Below, in pieces: positions 48,740 through 60,200 of a stretch of DNA of 64,000 nt. Source of the stretch: Diphasiastrum complanatum. Taxonomy: Eukaryota > Streptophyta > Lycopodiopsida > Lycopodiales > Lycopodiaceae. The notes beneath the pieces were generated by a model. The model was not told where the DNA came from. It worked only from the letters and a program-made list of their open reading frames with translations, and did not search any database. The DNA lies in contig CM055102.1 of the NCBI GenBank assembly GCA_029204225.1, positions 31,180,607 through 31,244,606 of the forward strand, written 5' to 3'. The position numbers and the translations under genes are program-made. The first letter of the stretch is position 1, and every line of letters begins with the position of its first letter.

Positions 48740-51422
48740 TTACTTTTTTTTTCTTTTTTTGACGTTGCTATGTGCTCGTGTGTGCTCATAAGTTTGCAGT
48801 TTGCCGCTGGATCGGCAGAACTCTTTAGATGTCAAGGCCGAGCTGTCTGGCACGAATATGGCTGGCACTCTTCGTTCTCTTGTTGATCTCCTAGGAGATT
48901 CTTCAGGTACTACAATTTCTTTGCCTTTGTCTCTTCGGCTAGGTGCGGAACCATTGCGGTTTACTGGCTTTCTAGGTGTAGGCAGGCTTGCAGTCCTTTC
49001 TTCGTCTGATTCGTCAGTTGATGTGGGATCCAAACATCTTTGTCTGAGTGTTCGAGGTCTGTTCCCTCTGTCATAGTCGGCATGTCTTAGTACCGCTTTC
49101 CTAAGACTTTGTAGCTGACAGAATCATCATTGGCCATTGTTTTGGTTTCATCTTACTTGACGTCTCTGACGGTCTTCACTTGGTTGGTCTCTGGCATGTA
49201 GATCTTGTAGTAAGACGAATGATTGTCATACCCGATGAGGTATCCTTGTTCGAATTTCTCATCGAACTTCTTTCGAAGCTTATCTAGAACATGTGCATAA
49301 GCGACACAACCAAAGATCCAAATGTGTGTCAGATTGGGCTTTCTACCCCACCATAGTTCGTGTGGTGTCGTGTGAGGAACACCGGATTTGTCGATCATGT
49401 TATGGATGTAGGCGGCTGTAGCTACTGCTTCAGCCCATCTTGGTACTTTTTGAATAGGCCGTCATACACCTCGTGGCTTCCATGAGGGTCTCATTTTTCC
49501 TTTCAACAACACCTTTGTGTTTTGGTGTGTAGGAAGCAGTCCTTGTATGAAGGATTCCATGATTGTTGCAGAAGTCAACAAAGCGATTCGAGATGTACTC
49601 TCCCTCACAATCAGTTTTGATCTGTTTGACTTTGCTTCCTGTCTACTTTTCTGTCTAGTCCATGTCTTCTATGAACTTGTCGAGTGCTTCCGACTTATTA
49701 TGTATGAAGTAGACTGTTGCGAACTTGCTATAGTCGTCAATGAAGGTGATATAGTATTTTGAGCTTCCTATAGAGATCACGTCGAAGGGTCCGCAGATGT
49801 CCGAATGTACTAACTCCAGAAGCTTTGTTGTTCTGAAGGATTCTCTAGTGAAGGGAATACGGGACATCTTCCCCTTCATGCATGCATCACAGGACATTGA
49901 GTTGCACTCCTAATGCTTACTCCTGTGATCACTCCATGTTGGCTTGTCTGATACAAAGCCATTGGGTTTATGTGGCATAGTCTCCTATGCCATAGAACGT
50001 CTGTAGATTCATGGACTTGGTGTGCTTGATCTGTTGGTAGGCGCACTTTAAGATGATACAAGTTGTCTTTTTGTCTTCCTTGTGCAACGAGTGTACTGGT
50101 GTCAGCGTCAATGACGTTGCACGTTTCGTTGGAAAATGTCACGCGCATTCCTGCATCTGCTATTCTTGCAACTGAGAGCAAGTCATGTTGCAATGTGGGT
50201 ATGAGCAGAACATCGTCCAATCTTCAGTCCTTGTCGTTTGTGTTGAGCCATAACAAACCAGTGCCATTCACTTGGTGTCATGATCCGTCTCCAAGAACTA
50301 TGTATCTGGTCTGTGCTACGAAAGTCAATTATGATGCGTCTGGTATGTAACAAAGTGAGAGGTTGCTCCTAAATTGAGGATGGCCTCTTGTGTATCAGAT
50401 GTTGAGGTTGCACACATATCTGCACATAGGTAGGCTATTGCATTACCATGGTTTGTTCTTTCTTCACCCATTTTGGAGCTTTCGGGTTCTTCCACGTAAG
50501 ATAAACTGTTGTGGTTTTCCCGTTTGCCTTGAGGCTACTTGTTCCTCGGATTCTGGTAGCAGTCCATAGCTGCATGACATTTCTTATGGCAATGGATACA
50601 TTTGATCTTCGGGTTTAGTCAACACGTATCGATTGTGTGGCCTTCTCGCTTACATCTTATGCATGTTTTCTGTTTGATGTCTTGTTGTCTTGGCTTGCCT
50701 TTGCTCTTTCATTTGCCTTTGGTGACTGCCTCCATCTGATGATCTCGATCTTGTTTTCAGTCTAACTCCCTCTTAGGTCTGAACAATTTTTTTGGCTTCT
50801 CCTCACTGCTATAGAGAGCCTTATCAGATATGTTCTTGTAATCAAGGTGCTCACGGGCTTCGACTTCTTCTCTAATCTCGATTACCACATTTTTGAGAGT
50901 CATTTGTGGATCTTTGGCTAGCAACGTTCGGGTAGTCTGGAAGGATCTTGGTAAATCTCGTAGCAAGTAGGTGAGGTGCTTCTCTGTTGAGATGGCATTG
51001 TCTGATCCGACATTGTGTAACGAAAGGAATAGATCCTTCATCTTTCTGATAAAGGATGTGAGGTCTTTGCCATCCCATCGTAGATTGGTCAACTAGTCTT
51101 CGAGAAGCATTATTTGGCTATGTGATTTTGTCTGGAACCTAGTCAATAATGCATCCCACATCTCTCTTGTGTTAGAGAGTGTCACGAGGTCAAGCGTTAG
51201 GCTATCTTCGGTGGAGGAGGATCAGACGGCTACTACCTTTTCACTCCACTCTCGTAGCTCTCTGCCGGTGGTTATAGGCATCTCTTTGGTGCCGTCCACC
51301 CAGGGCCATAGGCTTTCTCCCTTCAAGATGAGAGAGATCTTTGCCTTCCATGCTAGGAAGTTAGACTCGGATGAGTCGAGGATGGTGCAGATCTTCGACT
51401 GTATGTTGCTTATAGACACCAT
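48740..51422 (-). mobile_element. minus-strand Copia fragment: gag, protease, integrase
   Basis: Gag from an ATG at 51422 (VSISNIQSKICTILDSSESN) contains NLRWDGKDLTSFIRKMKDLF and LRDLPRSFQTTRTLLAKDPQ. Two knuckles, CIRCKREGHTIDTC and CIHCHKKCHAAMDC, lie near 50640-50570. The protease near 50370 reads ILNLGATSHFV, so the catalytic Asp is lost. Integrase: LWHRRLCHINPMALYQTSQH, CDACMKGKMSRIPFTRES and VHSDICGPFDVISIGSSKYY, with the C-terminal part GCVAYAHVLDKLRKKFDEKF. The fragment ends after the RRSTRERRVP linker near 48790. RT and RNase H are missing. Confidence 0.85.
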
Positions 51423-51477
51423 TGCTGTGAACTATGTTCTTCAGCTTGTTTCTGGCTCTTTGTCCTGAATGTATGAT

Positions 51478-52325
51478 CTCTTGGATCTGATAGCCTTCAG
51501 AGATCTGATTGGCTCTTGTTGTAATAAGTATTGCTGCTAGATCATATCTACAATCTTCCAGAGTGTAGACAAACACTGCTAACCTACGTTTTTAATTTGT
51601 TAAGGCATTCAACACATATGAGCCAGTGTGCTGAATAAGAATAAATAGCTGAATATGCATTGACAATGATCAGACATCAAAACATTCAATATCATTCAAG
51701 ACAAAGAAAAACATGTGCATTACAACTATTGTATTATCAATGATCTTTTTTTGAGCGATGTGTGACAAAACCACCCAACACAACGATGCAAGAGATACTA
51801 TGTCTCTCACAAATTATATTAGACAGTCTCACGTACTAGCGGACTCTTGGACATTGGCTGGCAGTTCTATGCCTAGCTCACATTGATGTTCAACTGATTC
51901 TCTCATGTTCATCTTGTTTATATATGGATTGAGAGAAATGGTTTAGTCTAATCATTGATTGCAAGAACAACTAGTTAAACACGTTCTAACAGCACTCAGT
52001 TTGTCGTCGGCATTGGTGGTTCTCCTCCTGGTACTTTGCTTGATCTCCTTTGTACTTGGAGCATGAAGATTCGCCATTTTTTGGTCTTCGGGTGTTTCGA
52101 GCTTCGTGGCTTCGTGTCTTCCTTCGGCCTTCAGCTTCCCCTTCGAGGTCCTTCGGTCTTCGAACTTCGGGTCTTCACCTTCGAGTCTTCGTTCGTTTGA
52201 CCTTCGTGTCTTCGGGTCTTGGCCTTCATTGAAACCGTTATGTAGGCGGTTATTGTTTAGGGTGGTGTCTGCCAGTGGGCAATTCCTTTGTGTTTTTGCA
52301 GATACAAATACCTGTTGGTCATTTT
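51478..52325 (-). repeat. probable 5' LTR and primer site of the fragment at 48740-51422
   Basis: The minus strand reads GGCTATCAGATCC near 51478-51490, a degraded tRNA-Met site about 55 bases before gag. The DNA beyond carries a TATA box (CATATATAAAC, near 51922-51932). A CTTCG-rich array occupies about 52078-52215. The outer end, TGACCAACAG near 52322, is a guess. Confidence 0.4.
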
Positions 52326-52379
52326 AGTGCATTTCTATAGTCACAAACTCAATGGCTAGAAACATTAGGTTTCCTCATC

Positions 52380-53215
52380 TCCTTCCTTGATGAAGCCCTC
52401 GGGTTGCAACATGTAGATTTCTTCTTCCAATAACTCAACTTGCATAGCCTTTTTCCAAGATTGTGACTTAATAGCATCTTCAAAACAAGATGGTTCTTCA
52501 AACATAGTAGTCAATAAAGTATAGGAAGCGATATAAGATGAGGATCTTCCCTTTGCTTGCCTTTCTCAATGTAGGCGAGCCTTGATGGCTCAGCCTTATG
52601 CCTTAGATCTTCTTGGCCTTCTTGGATCTTGAGCTGGATCCTCAAAGTCTTCACCATCTTGAAGCTCCTCCTTGACCTTTGCAAGATCTTGGACATCATG
52701 AGAGTTAGATGAGCTCTCATTCACTTTGGCATAGTGAGATTCATCAAAGAGAACATCTCTACTTACTTTAACTTTCTTGGAAAAAGGATCATAAATCATA
52801 TATCCCTTGCTACATTCACTATAGCCAACAACAATACCTTTAAATGAACTTCTAAAGGAATATGGACATAACAAATACATCCAAAAACTTTCATATCTTT
52901 TAAATTTGGCCTTTTGCCATACAAAGCTTCAAATGGTGTGATTCCACCAATGGCACTATTAGGAAGCCTATTACATAAAAAATTTGCACATGTAATAGCT
53001 TCTCCCCAAAAAGAAATGGGTAGAGAGGCATCTAATCTCAAAGCTTTAGCACATTCACACAAAGATTTATTCTTTCTCTCAGCCACCCCATTTTGTTGGG
53101 GGGCGTAAGTACATGTGAATTCTCTCTTAATGCCATTAGCCTCACAAAAATCTCTCATGCTATTGGAGATGTACTCTCCTCCATTATCACATCTTAACAC
53201 TTTGATGCTAGCATT
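52380..53215 (-). mobile_element. minus-strand Copia fragment: integrase joined to RT
   Basis: From 53200: LRCDNGGEYISNSMRDFCEA with the second integrase Asp, CTYAPQQNGVAERKNKSLCE with the catalytic Glu, NRLPNSAIGGITPFEALYGK and GCICYVHIPLE. A frameshift follows near 52860, then GIVVGYSECSKGYMIYDPFS and SRDVLFDES. After a Ser/Asp/Glu-rich linker, CFEDAIKSQSWKKAMQVE runs directly into LLEEEIYMLQPEGF near 52400, so the first half of RT is deleted. The first half of integrase is also absent. Confidence 0.8.
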
Positions 53216-53222
53216 AAGTTGC

Positions 53223-54589
53223 TGTTGGAAATTAAGCCCACAGTTGCCTCCTTGGTGAATGACTAGTTTCTATTTCATGATTCTTCCTGCATGTTTATTG
53301 ATCATTTGATCTAGGGTCAGGTGAGACCAACTTTGGTTCTACGTCTGCTCATCTGATACCTGCAGGAATCACAAACTTAGACAGCCAATTTATTTGAAAA
53401 ACGTCTACAACGGGCTTTTGGCTGATCTCCAGCAAAGGGTAACCAGTCATGTCATGATTCAAAGTTCAGATGTTAAGTTTAATAGCTTGAAGTCATTGAA
53501 GACTTGGCCATCTTCAAGGACTTCCACAAAACTTGCATTTAGAACAAGTCTGTAGAAATACATTACTTTTTCAACAGTTTGCAAAAATACACTATGTTTT
53601 CAACAGCTTCAGCTTTTTCCATTTTTCCGAAATGCGAAAAACTTGCATAGTTCAAAAGTTAAACTATTTTTTAACACACCTTCGGTTCTTTGCAAAAAAT
53701 ATGAAGAGAGAGAAAATTCCCGAAGGTCATCTATTTTCATGTGTTAAATTGTTTTAAAACATCACCGTCTTTTTGAGGGCACTTTCGGCTTCTTGCAAAA
53801 AATGCGAAGAGAGAGAAAAATCCCGAAGGTCATCTAAAATAAACGAGGAACGTTCCAGCGACATCCTCGTTCGCGTCAACGATGCTGAATTATTGACCAT
53901 ATATATTGTGTACAGTTGTCACAGAAGCCATATACTTCCAAGTACAACGGCTTTCCTAATTAGGTGACAAGCATTCAATGTAATTAATACACAAATGAAA
54001 TCTATAAATAGATCGTCCAAGCACAGATTAGCGGTTGCTCCATCCACCGGACGCATTATTTGAGCCTCCCAATTACGCCGTCATTTTTGGTGTAATTGCT
54101 ATTTGTATTGTGCTCTAGTGTAATATAGTAGCAGCTTGCTTTTATCTGTGTACAACATAGATGAATGCTTGTTGTGATTGAATGCATTTTCATTGTTGTT
54201 TGATCGCGCTTGTTTACTCACTCTGATCAGAACACGGACGTCTATGACTCAGTTTCTGATCAGACGATGGCTGTCTTTGACGCCTAAGGAACTCTCAATA
54301 TCAACTGCTCTTCCATTTATTTCAGAACTATACTTCACGTTGAATCTGATTTCAGTAGCACCACATACAAACCATCTCTAATCTCTTCGGTGGACTGTAG
54401 TCTTGTTTTAGAGTATGAATTAATTTTTAAGATCCGGTTGGGCAATTAGAACAATTAAAGCTGTGATTACACTTAGCATAAGTTGTCTGTTAGACTGTTT
54501 TGCACCTAGCAGCCGATCAGAATGGGAGAGCTGTTCCGCAATATTTTTGCTCTCTCCGTTCGCGTTCTTCTATCTCCCTTGCCCCATCA
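53223..54589 (+). repeat. Copia 5' LTR, plus orientation (start uncertain)
   Basis: The right end, CCCCATCA, lies three bases before a primer site. A TATA box, CTATAAATAG, lies at 54002-54011. A 43-base segment (TTGCAAAAAATATGAAGAGAG...) is repeated at about 53692 and 53794. It uses words similar to the LTR at 5455-6582 (CCGAAGGT, GCAAAAAATGCGAA). The start is placed at TGTTGG only because the neighbouring integrase fragment ends there. Confidence 0.55.
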
Positions 54590-54592
54590 GAT

Positions 54593-54604
54593 TGGTATCA
54601 AATC
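54593..54604 (+). promoter_or_regulatory. primer binding site
   Basis: TGGTATCAAATC differs at two positions from the initiator tRNA-Met site. It lies 64 bases before the gag ATG. Confidence 0.75.
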
Positions 54605-54656
54605 CTAGATCAAATAAACCGAGAGATTAAGTTTGTTCTATTTGTATACTGTTATC

Positions 54657-54978
54657 ATGTCGCATATAGGTAGCTCCTCATCTTCATCACTCAGTGAAGC
54701 TAGAGTCATTGACAAGTTCAATGGTTCTAAATTCTACATTTGGAAGTTAAAACTTAGAATGATGTTGATAGATAGAGATCTTTGGGATGTAGTAGAAGGT
54801 GCAGACCTGAAACCAGACGATGGTGAGCAAGCAAAGGCCTGGAGGATCAAAGAACAGAAAGCCTTAGCATGTATCACACTCAATCTGGCCGACTCTCAAA
54901 TATCTCATATTACCACGTGCAAAACCTCTAAGGAAGCACTGGACTTATTATTAAGTCTTTATGAGACTCACGATGTAA
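54657..54978 (+). pseudogene. Copia gag, N-terminal fragment
   Basis: It starts at an ATG at 54657: MSHIGSSSSSSLSEARVIDK, then FNGSKFYIWKLKLRMMLIDR, LWDVVEGADLKPDDGEQAKA and SKEALDLLLSLYETHDV. It is most like the gag at 15342-15747. It is truncated at about 54978, where unrelated DNA (AGGCCCGGGCACC) begins. Confidence 0.85.
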
Positions 54979-56647
54979 CCAGGCCCGGGCACCTTCCCTC
55001 AACCTATTCACCTTCCAAAGGGAACACAAGGGAATAGCCAGATAATCACAAGATAAACAAGTAGCATAATCTCAATGTGTTATTTACAAGGAAAATGCCT
55101 CTCTTCTTATAGCAAGAAGGGCCTTCCATAACTTTCCACTAACTTATGGAATTAGTCTTCTAACTTGCTATTCTAAGTCTCACAACTTATAACTTAGAAA
55201 CTAACTTAGAACTTAAGTTAAACTTGGAATCTTTTATTTCTAAGCTTAAGTTTTCTAACTTAAATTTCCTAGTTTAGAAGTTTAGAACCTATTTTCTACT
55301 CATGGAATTATAACACACACGCCATGGTAGAAGTTATTAACAAGTACTCGCATGTGGACTTACAATACATATGCCACGATGTTTTTTTTAATATTTCCGT
55401 TGCTAACAACAAGATCAATGTTTTGGTTTTGTATGTTGATGATATTATTCTCATAGGAAATGTGCATGCAAAGTTTACACCAGAATAATTAGTTCTATCT
55501 ATAAAAAACGTAAATTTTTTATTAAAAAACCATGTTTTTAAATCAAAATTTGTCTTTTTTCGCACATTCTCGTGGATTTTAACTCATGAAAGTGAAATCA
55601 AACCTTAGCTAACCCAATTTTGCCTCATGAACGTACTAAGAGTTTTGATTTTGCACCATATTGACACTTACTATTCATTTCTAGTAAAAAATCATCAATA
55701 ATGACCAAAAACATAGTCTAGATTCAATATTTACAGCATAACTTGCATGCAATCATTAGAAGCTACCATAATGATTGAAAAACAACAAGAACTCTCCTAA
55801 AAATCATTAACATGCAATACATTTTATAAAATTCAAACTAAAACTATGAATACTAGTTTGAAAACCGTTAAATTTTAAGTGAATTATGGTTACAACTATG
55901 GAGAAAGTTCATAACAGTGATCTTTGGGCTAAGAAAAATGAAATGATTTCAAATCTACATCCACACAATTACGTACTCTAGAAATGCATAAGGAACAGAT
56001 CTAATCTTGATGCTTTGGAATCAAATCACGCACAAATTGTCAAAACTACCTCAATAATATAGCTTTGTGGAATGTTGAGCCATCTACACCTGAGATGCTC
56101 TCAAAAAAGTAGATGGATAAGAGTATGAACAACAAACCCTAACTCCAAAAAACAAAAATTTCACAAATAGTTTTATCTCCAAGCTTTCTTGCTCCAAAAC
56201 ATGTGTTAGACATCAAAACAGGTGACTGGGTTCACCAATGAAAGGTTAGAGCACTAGTGCCTCCAAACTTGATGCAAACATGTTATATGGTCAACCCTGA
56301 GCTCAATTACCATGTGAAATAAAATAAAAATGATTCATTCCATTTTGATTAATCCATGAGCCCAAATGATCGCACAAACAAATTTATGCATTGTTAGATG
56401 AGCACTTGTAATATAGCATAAAAGATGCAAGAATTAATGTGAATGGAATAACCATAAGGTTAAACTCAAGAATTGTTATGGATTTGATCTAGAACCCTCT
56501 TGAGGTAAGCCTAGTTGCTTCAAGAGCCCTACAAACAAATGCACACAATAAGGATACAGCTACAATCTAGTTTAATCTCACAAAAGAGAGAGCCATATTC
56601 AGGAGAGAGGAATCACAATCACACACGCGGAGAGAGCGATCACTCGG

Positions 56648-56650
<3 letters not shown>
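54979..56650 (+). other. gene-poor DNA with a tiny Copia RT remnant
   Basis: The only recognisable piece is at about 55320-55487 (plus strand). It encodes NKINVLVLYVDDIILIGNVH, the Copia RT active-site region, preceded by about 30 residues without clear similarity and followed by a stop. The rest shows no gene or repeat that I can name. Confidence 0.6.

Positions 56651-56692
<42 letters not shown>
56651..56692 (+). repeat. (GA)n microsatellite, 21 units
   Basis: 42 bases of GA about 560 bases upstream of the TOUGH start codon. GA repeats in plant promoters can bind BBR/BPC proteins, but nothing here shows that they do. Confidence 0.95.
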
Positions 56693-56695
<3 letters not shown>

Positions 56696-57064
56696 ATGCA
56701 GATGAAGATGCTGGTGCTGCAACATGGTAACCTCTCTTTGTTTTGGAAAAGAAGTTGCTGTTCCTTCATTTTAAGAAGGGATTGATGCGTGGGATGGGGC
56801 ACGGACCATTGCATCTGCGTGAGAGTTCACATTCTTCTCTTTCTTTCTTTCCTGGACAGGTCGGTGCCACGGCATTTGCTTGAAGCCGCTTGAACATAAT
56901 ATAAACATTTTTTTTTAAGACGAGGGAGCTGATGAGAGAGAAAATCTGAAATGCTTCAATTCTGTAGAATCCCAAATGCTTATGTTTGTGTAATCCATGG
57001 TGTGAAATTATGCCATGTGGGAATCTAGGTAAAAGCTGTTATTTTCTTTGAATGTTGGTAATAG

Positions 57065-57241
57065 GTAAGATCTAGAACTAGGGAGAGAAAATAGCGAGAG
57101 TGTATCCTGTAATGAGAGAAAGGGCCTCTTTCAGGATTTATTGAGAAGCCTTAGACTTGTGGTGATAAGATAGGTGCAAATTTTTTGTGTGTGGACTTTT
57201 CAACCTTTCGTGGAGGTTTGTATTGATTAGGGTTTGAGCAG
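57065..57241 (+). other. possible intron in the 5' leader of the TOUGH gene
   Basis: ATAG/GTAAGA at 57064/57065 is a strong donor. GGTTTGAGCAG ends at 57241, eight bases before the ATG, as an acceptor. The interval of 177 bases is T-rich towards its end. No transcript evidence is available. Confidence 0.35.
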
Positions 57242-57249
57242 GTGAAGAT

Positions 57250-60200
57250 ATGGCCGAAGAAAGTGAGGATTATGTTGTATATGGCACGCCACTGGAGCGT
57301 GAGGAGGAGCTGGCCCCCAGGAAGCGTGCAGCAGCTTTGGAAAAGGGGCAGGCTCGCAGGCAGCCCATTTGGAAGCAGGAAGCAACAGATTCTGAGGGGC
57401 GCAGAAGGTTCCATGGCGCATTCAGTGGGGGGTTTTCGGCCGGCTACTTCAACACGGTTGGATCCAAAGAGGGATGGCAGCCACAGACATTTATGTCCTC
57501 ACGACAAAAGCGCGCGGAGCACCGAGAGCAATCAGCACATGATTTCATGGATGAGGATGAAAAAGAAGAAGTAGAGGGTAAAGATATTGGATCAACTTTG
57601 GATTTTGACACTTTTGGCTCTACTGCAGCAGAGTATGCCCGGAAACGTGCTTTGCAGGAAGCATTGAAGCGGCCTGGTGCCATTCCCGGACCAATTCCTG
57701 ATGAAATTGTGGTTCCTGTGGCAAACTCTATTGGTGTGAAGCTGCTGTCGAAGATGGGATGGCGGCACGGACGAGCAATTGGGCCAAGTCATTTGGCTGC
57801 ATCAACAGATGCATTGAGACTCGCTCGAAAGGCAATGCTGGCTACTGCCAACAGTGAAGAGAAGCAAGGGATGAAGCAGAGGGTTTATGGTGCTGAATTA
57901 CCGCCTGGCCTTAAATCGACTGGGCTAAATGAAGATTGTGCAGATGTGCAAGGAATTGCCAAACAGTATGAAGAAAATGATGATATCGAGGTACCTAGTA
58001 GTACACCCATTTTTGTCTTGCATCCAAAGAATGATTTGCATGGTTTGGGTTTTGATCCATTCAAAAATGCACCTGAATTCAGGGAAAAGAAACGAGCTAG
58101 GTTAGGGCTTGATGACAGAAAAGCAAGCAGAGCTAAGCTTGGAGACTTTGCTGGAAAACCTAGTCTTTTTCGTCCCAATGCAGGCAGGACTGGTGGTGGT
58201 TTCGGTATTGGTACACTGGAGGAGCTGGGCGACGAGGATGAGGATGTCTATACATCTATTGATGTTGACGAAAAGCTAGCAGAGGAAGAGGAAATGATGT
58301 CTGCTGAAAATCTGCGTCCTAGTCAAATTATGCCCCCGCCGAGCAGAAAAGATGGTGTATTGCCAGGTTTTAAATTAGCTACCGTTCCTTCCTTCAAAGA
58401 GGAGAGGTTTCCACCTCCTATTGTCCCGCGGGACTTTGTTCCATCACACAAATTCCCACATACCTTTGATTCTAAAAGATTTTTCTCCGAGCTAGCTCCT
58501 CCTGAGGCACTGCCACCTGACGATACAGAGATGTGCAAAATTATTGAAGGACTAGCAGTTTTTGTTGCGAGAAGTGGTAAACTTTTTGAAGACCTATCCA
58601 AGGAGAAAAATAGGGAAGATCCAAGGTTTTTGTTTCTGTTTGGAGGACCTGGGGCGGAGTACTATAAAAGAAGATTGTGGGAAGAGCAGAAGAATCTTGC
58701 TGAACAGGGAAAAGCACCACTTCAAAAAGAAGCAGAATGTAAGCCTAAGTCACTAGATGCTAGCAAACGTGGGCAACTTCTTGGAGAATCCCCCCTACAT
58801 AGGGAACAGATTGCTATGGCTAACCCGCTTCCTTCAGGGGAGAGCTCTAACCGGCAAGGAACGATGGAACTTAATATGTCGGGTGTCGAGATTTGGAAAA
58901 TGTTTGCAGGATCTCAGCCATTTAGGAGTGATACTGCTAAACAGGCCAGATTTGAGCAATATTTAAAGGACAAGTATCTGGGAGGGCTTCGCACTTTGGA
59001 TGTCGGATTGGCCAAACAGCTGACTGAGTTGCAGCGTGCACAGGAAGTTTTGGAGTTTGAAAATGTGTGTCATGGGCTGCAAAAGGACTCTCTATCTCTG
59101 AATGCATCGAATGGCTCTCAGCAGTATGTGCCCGAACTTGCAAGAGTTATGGGAAATCGCTTTACTTCAGGAGGGACTGAAAACTTGAGTTTTGTTTCCA
59201 TCACGCAGGAGACATCCTTGAGCCGTCCCTCGGTGGTTATGCCAGACCCACAACGTCCCAAGAGGCAAGAACAACCATGGCGGCCCGAATCTCTTTTGTG
59301 TAAGCGGTTTAATCTTCTTGATCCATTTCCTGGAAAGCCTCGGTTGCCAAAGACTAGTGTGCAACGAGAAAATGCTGCGCTCGACGAGATTTCTGAATTA
59401 TCAACTATTTCCAAGGCAAACTTGGGATTCATGTCAGTTGAAAATTCTAGTGCACCAGGTCTTCCAGGAACAAAAGGAGCCATTTCAGAAACCGTTGCTG
59501 CTCCGCTTGCACTACCTGTGGAAGAGGAGCAGTCTGTGACTGAACTACTTAGAGAAAAGCCAGTTGATTTGTACAAGGCAATTTTTTCAGATGACTCGGA
59601 TGAAGAAGTTGGAGATGATGATTCCACTCAGACAACTACAAACTTGCCCTCCACAATGCAAGGAGCTGAGGCTGCAAATGCCGCCCTTAATCGACTAGTT
59701 GCAGATGACTTTCTTGAGTCGCTTGGAATGGAGCTAGGATTACGAGTTCCTCCCCTGCAGAGAACTGGTCTGGGATGGGATCAAAGAGGGGCTAGTGAAG
59801 GTGAAAAGTCAAGTAAAGAAGGTGTTCCATATCAAGAAGCTAAAGAGTCCTTCGGAAAGGAAGAGACAAAGATTTTTAAGAGACAAGCAGCTGAGGAAAC
59901 TACCATTCAGCAACATTCAGAGGGATTGGTCAGTACAAGAGGAATAGTTGCACCAAAACAACAGACAAGTGAACTCAATAAAGGCTCGATTAGTTCAAGA
60001 AAGGCTGAGGTTTTGAAGTATAGTAAACATGATCGTGAGAAGGAGAAAGGACATGAATTCATGGCTTCTAAAGATATGCATAAAGATGACTGTGAGAGTA
60101 GTGGTTCCGAGCAGGAGCATGGGAATGATAGATATAATAGCCACAGAGCTCGGAAGGATTCTAGGAGGGCCAAAGAAGAGAAGCGTTCTGTGTCTTCCAA

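Noticed and set aside
52050-52232. 60-codon frame in the CTTCG array
   Set aside because: It is composed of array translation only and lies in a probable LTR.
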